Below, piece by piece: positions 1-5,528 of a stretch of 6,833 nucleotides of DNA (positions within the stretch are counted from its first letter, which is position 1; every line of letters starts with the position of its first letter). The translations under genes and the position numbers were made by a program. The stretch covers positions 1 through 6,833 of the forward strand of contig MGSI01000058.1 in NCBI GenBank assembly GCA_001798455.1, written 5' to 3'. The notes beneath the pieces were generated by a model. That model did no database searches. It was not told the DNA's origin and worked only from the letters and a program-made list of their open reading frames with translations. This DNA is from Deltaproteobacteria bacterium RIFCSPLOWO2_02_FULL_57_26 (GTDB taxonomy: Bacteria > Desulfobacterota > Binatia > UBA9968).

Positions 1-44
1 GGGGCGCGCCTCTTCTTGCTTGGAGGCGCGCCCCGACTTCTTTT
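1..44 (+). terminator. Rho-independent terminator candidate at left window edge
   Basis: Bases 1-12 and 23-34 form a perfect 12-bp, almost pure GC stem (GGGGCGCGCCTC paired with GAGGCGCGCCCC) around a 10-base loop. Downstream on the plus strand is a T-rich but interrupted tail (TTCTTTT, 38-44). This is the form of an intrinsic terminator for a plus-strand gene ending left of the window. The stem may extend beyond base 1, and any tail on the minus-strand side is not visible, so it could be bidirectional. The tail begins three bases after the stem and contains a C, so termination strength is uncertain. Confidence 0.6.
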
Positions 45-83
45 CCCAACCCGCACGGAAAATTTCCCTCGAGCCTCCGGACC

Positions 84-113
84 TTGCCTCAAGAGCCTTC
101 TTTCATCTATAGT
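84..113 (+). promoter_or_regulatory. Sigma70-like promoter candidate for the YIP1-family gene
   Basis: TTGCCT at 84-89 (4 of 6 matches to TTGACA) is separated by 18 bases from TATAGT at 108-113 (5 of 6 matches to TATAAT). Transcription would start near 120, giving a leader of about 30 bases before the ATG at 151. The site sits between the upstream hairpin and the gene, where a promoter is expected. It rests on motif matching by eye only. Confidence 0.4.
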
Positions 114-140
114 GTCCCCCCATCAGCCGGTAGATCTGTT

Positions 141-146
141 AGGAGG
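141..146 (+). promoter_or_regulatory. Ribosome binding site fixing the YIP1-family start
   Basis: A perfect AGGAGG lies four bases before the ATG at 151. It decides between this start and an in-frame ATG at 16, which would add 45 residues encoded across the terminator tail and promoter region. The spacing is slightly short, but the match is the best Shine-Dalgarno sequence in the window. Confidence 0.75.
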
Positions 147-150
147 GCGT

Positions 151-681
151 ATGAGCGACTCTGAGTTTACCTTGCAGGGAGGACCCAAGGCCTTTGTCCA
201 GATCTGGCGCAAGGTCATGTTGGATCCGCGCAATTTTTATCGGGAGGTGCCGACCTCCGGGGGCTTCGAAAACCCTTTGATCTTCTTGAGCATTTGCGGG
301 CTCGTTTATTTCGTCCTCAAGGTCATTGTGAGCGGATTGGGCGACGGTGTAGATGCGTTGTTTCTGATCGTTCTGACCTACATCTTCGGGCCTGGCATCT
401 TGATGCTGGCCTGCCAGTTTCTCTTCCAGGGGGAAGGGGACTATGAGGGGACATTGCGCGTATGCGCGTATGCGGGCGCCTGTCTGGCTCTGGCGTGGAT
501 TCCCGTCTTGGGCGTATTCGCCTACTTGTACGGCTTTTACCTCATCTTTCTCGGGACGGAAAAAAGCCACAAGCTAGACACGACTAAAGCCGCCATCGCC
601 ACGCTGATCGCCGTCTTGGTAACCGCGGCTATTTTGTTTTTCGTTCTGGGGGAAGAACGGATACGCCGTCCGCTTTTCTAG
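151..681 (+). CDS. YIP1 family multi-pass membrane protein
   Basis: This encodes a 176-residue inner membrane protein with the pattern of the YIP1 domain family. A short cytoplasmic N-terminus carries W19 and the motif DPRNFYREVP (25-34). About five hydrophobic segments follow, near 43-62, 69-92, 103-118, 119-136 and 147-167. The loop GEGDYEGTLRV (94-104) before the third segment and the IPVLG turn (117-121) are typical of bacterial YIP1 proteins, where a Gly/Tyr loop precedes a TLRV-like helix. In eukaryotes the family works in vesicle traffic; in bacteria the role is unknown, so no function is assigned. The start is chosen from the AGGAGG at 141-146. The gene stands alone on the plus strand and converges on the dksA-like gene. 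It ends in a basic tail, RIRRPLF. Confidence is high that the gene is real and good for the family call. Confidence 0.8.
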   Translation: MSDSEFTLQGGPKAFVQIWRKVMLDPRNFYREVPTSGGFENPLIFLSICGLVYFVLKVIVSGLGDGVDALFLIVLTYIFGPGILMLACQFLFQGEGDYEGTLRVCAYAGACLALAWIPVLGVFAYLYGFYLIFLGTEKSHKLDTTKAAIATLIAVLVTAAILFFVLGEERIRRPLF

Positions 682-696
682 GGGCGATGGGTTGGG

Positions 697-713
697 CCGG
701 AATGGTTGTCCGG
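697..713. terminator. Weak hairpin between the two convergent genes
   Basis: CCGGA (697-701) and TCCGG (709-713) can form a 5-bp stem around a 7-base loop, inside the 57-base gap between the stop codons at 681 and 739. Neither strand shows a T run after it, so it is at best a weak or factor-assisted terminator. It is noted because both converging transcripts must end near here and no better hairpin is visible in the gap. Confidence 0.2.
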
Positions 714-738
714 AAGCAGAGAAACGCGGGGGATACGG

Positions 739-1209
739 TTAGAAGTTTTCCTCCTCGATATCTGTGATGGCAAGCTTGCGGTAGCTTCTCTCGTCTTCGA
801 ATTTCTTCTGCAACTTGTTTTCCCGCTCCATTTCCTCCTGGCACTTCACGCACAAGCGCGTAAAGGGAAGCACCTTGAGGCGTCCGAGCTGAATCTCACC
901 CTCACAATTATCGCAGCCGCACTCACACATCCCGTAGGTTTTGTCTTTAATCCGCTGCAAGGCCTCCTCGATGGCGAGCAGCTTCTCTCGTTCCCGATCG
1001 CTGAGGATGAAGTTGATTTCTCGGTCCCTCTCGTCGCTCGCGAGATCGTAGGTATCCCGCCCCTCGTCTTTGCTGCCCTCGGTCTCTTCTTTGACCCGTT
1101 CCTGGATCTCTCGGAGCAACTGCTTTTTGGTTTCGAGCAGTGTTTCCTCAGCCTTCTTCAGGAACTCTTTTCTCACTTTGGCATCCTTACGGGGATCAGA
1201 TTTAGGCAT
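739..1209 (-). CDS. DksA/TraR family C4-type zinc finger transcription regulator
   Basis: This 156-residue protein has the DksA layout: a charged, coiled-coil-forming N-terminal part, a DxxDxA tip motif (D52, D55, A57), a second helix (about 58-91) and a C4 zinc finger with C99-x2-C102-x17-C120-x2-C123. The x2-x17-x2 spacing equals that of E. coli DksA, and the tip motif is the part of DksA that enters the RNA polymerase secondary channel and acts with ppGpp. These features support a role in regulating transcription by direct RNA polymerase binding. Unusually, two more cysteines (C95, C97) lie in a four-residue insertion between the conserved YG (92-93) and the finger. A Glu/Lys-rich tail of 33 residues follows C123. 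It is the last gene of the minus-strand operon and overlaps the end of rimO by 8 bases. GGTGAG seven bases before the ATG is a good ribosome binding site. Whether it is the true dksA or a paralogue cannot be decided here. Confidence 0.88.
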   Translation of the reverse strand: MPKSDPRKDAKVRKEFLKKAEETLLETKKQLLREIQERVKEETEGSKDEGRDTYDLASDERDREINFILSDREREKLLAIEEALQRIKDKTYGMCECGCDNCEGEIQLGRLKVLPFTRLCVKCQEEMERENKLQKKFEDERSYRKLAITDIEEENF

Positions 1210-2557
1210 CTAGTATCTCACCAATTAAATCGTAGTCAAGTCCTTGCGTTATTTTTACTTCCACCAGATCCCCGGGCCGGCACGCCGTCCCGGATTTTGT
1301 CCGGGCCGGGCTTGGGTCGACGTAGACGACCCCGTCCACTTCCGGAGCATGAGCCTGCGTTCGGCCGATGAACCGAGCCGTCTCAGGATCGAACCCATCT
1401 ATGATAACCCGGTGCATCGTGCCGATCAAGGCCTCGTTTTTACGCCGCGAGATGTCCGCCTGCACCTCCATGACCTCCTGCCAGCGCCGTTCTTTGTCCT
1501 CCTCGGAAATCTGGCTTTCCATCAGTGCCGCTGCTGTTCCTTCCTCTATTGAGTACTTGAACACTCCCAAGCGATCGAATTGCGCCTCCTGAACGAAATC
1601 CAGTAGTTCCTGGAAGTCCTCTTCGGTTTCTCCGGGGAAGCCCACAATCAGAGACGTGCGCAGGGTAAGCTGGGGGATAGCCTGTCGTAGCCTAGCCAGC
1701 GCTTCGCGCACGGCGCTGCCGCTTTTTCCACGCCGCATCCGCCTCAGAATGTGCGCGCTGACATGTTGGAAGGGGATGTCCAGATACTTGCAGATCTTCT
1801 CGTTCTCGCGGATCAAGCTCAGCAAGGACTCGTCGAGAAAATTCGGATAGGCATAGAGAAGCCGAATCCACTGGATGCCAGTCACCGAAACGAGTTCTCG
1901 AAGCAGACCGTAGAGCGTTGTGCCGTCGCGACGCTCCCGCCCGTAGGCGGTGAGGTCCTGAGCGATCAGGTTGATCTCTTTCACCCCGTCTTCGGCCAGC
2001 GACCGCACTTCTTCGACGACGGAGCCGATCGGACGGCTTCGATGGGGACCGCGGAGCTTGGGAATGATGCAAAAAGCGCACTTGTGGTCACAGCCTTCGG
2101 ACACCTTCACATAGGCCCAAAACGATGGCGTTGATCTTCGCCGCGGGGTGGCGTGGTCGTAAAGGTAGCTGGGAATCCCGACGTAGTGCCGTCTCTGGTT
2201 TTGCTGATGCTCTTGGAGAATTTCTACGATCCGCGGGACCTCCCCGGTGCCAATGAAAAGATCTACTTCCGGGAGCTCGCGCATCAGCTCTTCGGAATAC
2301 CTCTGGGAAAGACAGCCGGCGACCACTAGGGTTCGCAGCTTGCCCTCCTCTTTCAGGCGCGAGACCTCCAGGATGGCATCGAGCGATTCCTCCTTGGCCG
2401 CATCGATAAAACTACAGGTGTTGACCAAGACGATTTGGGCGTGCGAAGGCTCCGAGACCACCTCGTAAGGTCCCTGTCGTAGAAGGCCCGCCATCACCTC
2501 CGAGTCCACCAGGTTGCGGGCGCAGCCCAGGCTGATAATGCTGATCTTTTCCCTCAT
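1202..2557 (-). CDS. rimO: Ribosomal protein S12 (uS12) methylthiotransferase RimO
   Basis: RimO is a radical-SAM enzyme with two iron-sulfur clusters. It adds a methylthio group to the beta carbon of a conserved aspartate in ribosomal protein S12. At 451 residues it has the usual length. The N-terminal UPF0004 domain carries the three cluster cysteines C12 (SLGCARNLVDSE), C48 (NTCSF) and C82 (GCLSQRY). The radical-SAM core has C156-x3-C160-x2-C163 in EGCDHKCAFCIIP, followed by the GPHRSRPI segment. A TRAM domain occupies about 378-449 and includes the RimO-like APEVDGVVY (404-412). RLLYAYP (232-238) and the APEVDG segment favour RimO over the tRNA enzyme MiaB. The ATG lies three bases after the lolA stop, with an AGGA nine bases upstream inside the end of lolA. 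The 3' end overlaps the dksA-like gene by 8 bases. All six catalytic cysteines are present, so it should be functional. Confidence 0.96.
   Translation of the reverse strand: MREKISIISLGCARNLVDSEVMAGLLRQGPYEVVSEPSHAQIVLVNTCSFIDAAKEESLDAILEVSRLKEEGKLRTLVVAGCLSQRYSEELMRELPEVDLFIGTGEVPRIVEILQEHQQNQRRHYVGIPSYLYDHATPRRRSTPSFWAYVKVSEGCDHKCAFCIIPKLRGPHRSRPIGSVVEEVRSLAEDGVKEINLIAQDLTAYGRERRDGTTLYGLLRELVSVTGIQWIRLLYAYPNFLDESLLSLIRENEKICKYLDIPFQHVSAHILRRMRRGKSGSAVREALARLRQAIPQLTLRTSLIVGFPGETEEDFQELLDFVQEAQFDRLGVFKYSIEEGTAAALMESQISEEDKERRWQEVMEVQADISRRKNEALIGTMHRVIIDGFDPETARFIGRTQAHAPEVDGVVYVDPSPARTKSGTACRPGDLVEVKITQGLDYDLIGEILDA
1212..1239 (-). promoter_or_regulatory. Possible internal promoter for the dksA-like gene
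   Basis: Read on the minus strand, TTGACT (1239-1234, 5 of 6 matches to TTGACA) and GATACT (1217-1212, 4 of 6 to TATAAT) are 16 bases apart inside the end of rimO. Initiation would fall at or almost at the ATG (1209), giving a nearly leaderless message. The same stretch contains the GGTGAG ribosome binding site (1222-1217) used if the gene is read from the long operon transcript. The region is locally AT-rich. The motif match is by eye and may be coincidental. Confidence 0.22.
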
Positions 2558-2560
2558 CGG

Positions 2561-3256
2561 TTAAGATCCTAGTTCCACTACGTCCACGCCGTCGGGAACC
2601 TGCAGGCGAAAGAGAGAGTCTTTTAAGCCTATCCCCTTTCTCGTGTTGGAAAAGCGGACCGTCGTGACGTTGCCTACGGCGTCGCGGACGCGCGCCCAGA
2701 GGACATCAAAAACTTGCCGGTCGACTCCGAGCTCAACCTCACCGAGTCCCGACTGCTCTCCCTTCGGTCTAAGCTGCAAAACGTAATGCCCCTTTTCCTG
2801 TCCCTTCAGCGTCACCTTGAAATCCCGTTTCAGCTCGCCCAACCCGAGCAGAAAGGAGAGTGGAATAACCGAGCGGAAAGCGTTTTGAAGCGGGCTCTTG
2901 ATGATCTGGGACTGCTCAGGCTGATAGAGGTAGAGATTTTTGCCGTCTGCCAAGACCCATTGGCCCTTGGGCTCATCATAACGCCATAGCATCTTTCCCG
3001 GTCTTTTGAAATAGACTTTGCCCCAGGCCTTGAGGGTTCGGTTCAGGGCCTTTACTTCTGTCTCTTGCCGGAAATCCGCCTCAAAGTCCCCCGCGGTATC
3101 GTAGCTCCTCTGCAAACGGTCGACGACGACCGCTTCGCGTTTCGGCTCATCCTTTTCCGACGTTGCTCCCGGTACGGTGCCGGTAACACAGAGGAGCCAC
3201 AGGAGCGGCACCGAGAAAATCCACGCTCGCCTTTTATCCATCCACCTTCCGCGCAT
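2561..3256 (-). CDS. lolA: Outer membrane lipoprotein carrier protein LolA
   Basis: LolA is the periplasmic chaperone that takes lipoproteins from the inner-membrane LolCDE transporter and delivers them to the outer membrane. The 231-residue product starts with a signal peptide: a basic start (DKRR, 7-10), a hydrophobic core (11-27) and a likely cleavage near 30-31. There is no lipobox at C23, so a soluble periplasmic protein is expected. The mature part shows family landmarks: ADFRQ (60-64), the strand pair GKVYFKRPGKMLWRYDEP (79-96), DGKNLYLYQPEQ (104-115), LSFLLGLGEL (133-142) and a C-terminal DAVGNVTTVRFSN (192-204). The first ATG (3256) overlaps the ftsK end by 23 bases. A second in-frame ATG at 3241 (residue 6), with GGAAGG just upstream, gives a cleaner signal peptide and an 8-base overlap, so either start is possible. 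No lolB is visible in the window. Confidence 0.9.
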   Translation of the reverse strand: MRGRWMDKRRAWIFSVPLLWLLCVTGTVPGATSEKDEPKREAVVVDRLQRSYDTAGDFEADFRQETEVKALNRTLKAWGKVYFKRPGKMLWRYDEPKGQWVLADGKNLYLYQPEQSQIIKSPLQNAFRSVIPLSFLLGLGELKRDFKVTLKGQEKGHYVLQLRPKGEQSGLGEVELGVDRQVFDVLWARVRDAVGNVTTVRFSNTRKGIGLKDSLFRLQVPDGVDVVELGS

Positions 3257-5528
3257 AGACCTCTCTTGGCTTACCCGCTTCCGCAGGTCCGACCACTCCG
3301 TCTCTCTCCATTTGCTCGATCATCCGTGCCGCCCGGTTATAACCGATGCGGAGCCGTCTCTGGATCATGGAGATCGAGGCCTGCTGCGTCTCGGTCACCA
3401 GCTCCACGGCCAGATCGTACATCTCGTCATATTCGTCGTCCACATCTCCTGTCTGGATCTCCTTTTTGGCGCTGAAGACTTCGGGTCGGTAGCTCGGCTT
3501 TGCTTGCTGCCTAATGAACTCGACAACCTTACGGACCTCCTGATCCGACACATAGGCGCCGTGAATCCGAGTGATCCGAGCGGTCCCGGGAGGCAAAAAG
3601 AGCATATCGCCATCACCGAGCAGCCGTTCCGCACCGATGGAGTCCAGGATCGTTCGGGAATCGACCCGAGAGGTGACCTGGAACGAGATTCGAGCGGGAA
3701 AATTGGCCTTGATCAGTCCTGTAATGACATCCACCGACGGGCGCTGGGTCGCCAAGATCATATGGATCCCAGCGGCCCTGGCCTTCTGAGCCAGCCGTGT
3801 GATGTACTCCTCAATATCCCGGCGGACGGACATCATCAGATCAGCCAATTCGTCCACGACGATGACGATACGAGCAAGGTGTTCATGCCGTAAAGGCTTT
3901 TGCTCCTCAAGGTTTCCACCTATCTCGCCGTTCTCTTCACCCTGGTTCTGTTCCTTCTGATCGATGACACGCTTCTTCAATATTTGGTTATAGTGATCGA
4001 TATTTCTTGCTCCTTTGTCCTTCATGAGCCGATAGCGGTAGTCCATTTCATCCATGGCCCAGAACAAGGCAGATGCAGCTTTTTTTGGATCGGTAACCAC
4101 GGGAACCAACATATGGGGCAGATCCTCAAAGACGCTGAGTTCAAGCATCTTCGGATCAATCATGATGAATTGCACGTCTTGCGGGGTCGATTTGTAAAGA
4201 ATGCTTAAAATCATCGCGTTGAGCGACACAGATTTTCCGGTTCCGGTGGCGCCCGCAATGAGAAGGTGGGGCATACGGGCTAGATCTGCCAGGTAGGGAA
4301 ACCCAGATATAGCCTTTCCTAATGCCAGGGTGAGCTTCGACTCGGCATTTTGGTAATCATCGCTCCCAATGACCTGCTGAAGAAAAACTTTCTCGCGCCG
4401 TGGATTAGGTATTTCGACGCCCACAACAGACTCTCCGGGGATCGGGGCCAAAATCCTCACATTTAGCGCGCTCAACGCCATTGCCAAGTCATCCGCAAGG
4501 GTGACGATCCGTCTTACTTTAACCCCTGCAGCGGGCTCGAATTTAAACATCGTGATCACAGGTCCAGGGTGCACACTTTTCACCTGTCCTTCGACACCCA
4601 AATCGGTCAGTTTCCTTTGCAGAGTCAGTCCAATCGCGTTGAGAGTTTCGTTATTGATCTCCACATGCTGGCCATCCGGAGGATCTAATAGTGACGGGGA
4701 AGGAAGCATATAGCCTTGGCCTATTTCGGGAAGAGGAATTTGTTCTTGTGCGGGGGTGGGTTTTTTCTTTGGTTTCCTTGCAGGCTCGTCTTTTGCCGCT
4801 ATTGCTTCTTTTACCTCCTCTTTGAGAATAATCGGTGGTGGGACGTATTCCCGTTGTTTTTTCCTTCTATTTTCCGCCTTTCTTTTTTCTCTCCATTCCT
4901 CTAGTTGCTTCATCATTGTTCTGAGAGAGGCAGTGACCCATTTTTGGCTTTTTCCGATTCTGGGTCGCACCCATTCCCATGACGTAACAAGGGAGATACG
5001 GAACGTGAACATTAGCGTGAGGAGGAGCACGGAGAACCCAACGGCGTAGGTACCTATGTCACCAATAAAATGAGGAAGTTTGTCCCCAGAAAGTGCCCCA
5101 ACCGCCCCCCCCTTTTTTACCGCCTCATCTGATTTAATAATCAGACTGAAAAGCGTTGCCGAACTTGTAATAAGAAGAATAAATTGGATCAATCCGGATC
5201 CTAGTGCTTTTGCAAGTTGCAGACCCTTATAATAAGTCCAGCGGAACAGGCAGTAGGAGACTACGAACAGATAAAGCGGAACTAGATAGGCGGAGAGCCC
5301 GACTGCCTGAAGCAAAAGATCTGCTGTGTAAGACCCTATGGGTCCAATTCGGTTGTGTGTGGGATTAACGTTTCCGGAGGGAGTATTAATTGATTTATCG
5401 TGCGGATTGTAGGATAAAAGGCTTAAGGTGATAAGGAGGGCAAAAACAAAAATAATCACTCCCCAAATTTCACGAGTTAATCTAGAACTCCTTTCCATAC
5501 TTCGGTCCACTCGAATCTCAGCTCTCAC
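3234..5528 (-). CDS. ftsK: DNA translocase FtsK
   Basis: FtsK is a septum-anchored hexameric ATPase that pumps chromosomal DNA and helps resolve dimers during division. The 764-residue product has an N-terminal membrane domain with four transmembrane segments (about 22-39, 71-95, 111-131, 158-181). A short charged linker rich in Lys, Arg and Pro follows (about 195-280). The alpha domain and the RecA-like beta domain carry Walker A GATGTGKS (426-433, K432) and Walker B IVIVVDELADL (D559, E560). The C-terminal winged-helix gamma domain (about 700-762) contains RRLRIGYNRAARMIEQMERD, the DNA-orienting element of the family. A Glu/Asn/Gly-rich variable loop (about 520-548) precedes Walker B. The start is GTG at 5528, overlapping the RNase J stop as GTGA; an ATG at residue 11 (5498) is an alternative with no better ribosome binding site. 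Codon use shifts from AT-leaning to GC-leaning within the gene, and an A6G8 tract lies at codons 137-142. Confidence 0.96.
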   Translation of the reverse strand: MRAEIRVDRSMERSSRLTREIWGVIIFVFALLITLSLLSYNPHDKSINTPSGNVNPTHNRIGPIGSYTADLLLQAVGLSAYLVPLYLFVVSYCLFRWTYYKGLQLAKALGSGLIQFILLITSSATLFSLIIKSDEAVKKGGAVGALSGDKLPHFIGDIGTYAVGFSVLLLTLMFTFRISLVTSWEWVRPRIGKSQKWVTASLRTMMKQLEEWREKRKAENRRKKQREYVPPPIILKEEVKEAIAAKDEPARKPKKKPTPAQEQIPLPEIGQGYMLPSPSLLDPPDGQHVEINNETLNAIGLTLQRKLTDLGVEGQVKSVHPGPVITMFKFEPAAGVKVRRIVTLADDLAMALSALNVRILAPIPGESVVGVEIPNPRREKVFLQQVIGSDDYQNAESKLTLALGKAISGFPYLADLARMPHLLIAGATGTGKSVSLNAMILSILYKSTPQDVQFIMIDPKMLELSVFEDLPHMLVPVVTDPKKAASALFWAMDEMDYRYRLMKDKGARNIDHYNQILKKRVIDQKEQNQGEENGEIGGNLEEQKPLRHEHLARIVIVVDELADLMMSVRRDIEEYITRLAQKARAAGIHMILATQRPSVDVITGLIKANFPARISFQVTSRVDSRTILDSIGAERLLGDGDMLFLPPGTARITRIHGAYVSDQEVRKVVEFIRQQAKPSYRPEVFSAKKEIQTGDVDDEYDEMYDLAVELVTETQQASISMIQRRLRIGYNRAARMIEQMERDGVVGPAEAGKPREVYARKVDG
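5105..5118 (-). repeat. A6G8 homopolymer tract inside ftsK
   Basis: The plus strand has eight C followed by six T, so the coding strand reads AAAAAAGGGGGGGG. In the FtsK frame this encodes K138, K139, G140, G141 and the first base of A142, in the loop between transmembrane segments 3 and 4. It is the longest adjoining pair of homopolymers I noticed in the window. The frame is intact as given. Confidence 0.9.

Noticed and set aside
431..438. GGGAAGGG, matching the E. coli FtsK-orienting GGGNAGGG (KOPS) octamer
   Set aside because: With seven fixed bases, roughly one match is expected by chance across both strands of a window this size, and KOPS sequence is not known for this organism.
139..570. 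Open frame of 143 codons on the minus strand opposite the YIP1-family gene
   Set aside because: The plus strand has a perfect ribosome binding site and a membrane protein with family motifs. The antisense frame shows no domain pattern.
1289..1305. CCCGGA-TTTTG-TCCGGG hairpin with nearby CCGGGCCGG direct repeats (1272-1280 and 1301-1309)
   Set aside because: It lies inside the rimO TRAM-domain coding sequence, has only a 6-bp stem and no T run on either strand. It probably reflects GC-rich codons and not a terminator.
706..1371. Open frame of 221 codons on the plus strand, antisense to the dksA-like gene and the end of rimO
   Set aside because: It appears hydrophobic only because it is the complement of Glu/Lys-rich codons. 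The minus strand carries the zinc finger and tip motif.
3177..3893. Open frame of 238 codons on the plus strand, antisense to ftsK and lolA
   Set aside because: It lies opposite well-supported ftsK and lolA coding sequence, has no plausible ribosome binding site or recognisable motif, and reads as low-complexity Arg/His/Asp-rich sequence. It is a shadow of GC-rich codons.
3900..3975. Glu/Asn/Gly-rich loop of FtsK (about residues 515-548) as a possible inserted element
   Set aside because: Length and sequence before Walker B vary widely among FtsK proteins. There are no flanking repeats or frame disturbance to suggest an insertion.
4756..5049. Small hydrophobic plus-strand frame opposite the ftsK linker
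   Set aside because: The Phe/Leu richness mirrors the AAA/AAG/GAA codons of the basic FtsK linker. No ribosome binding site is visible.
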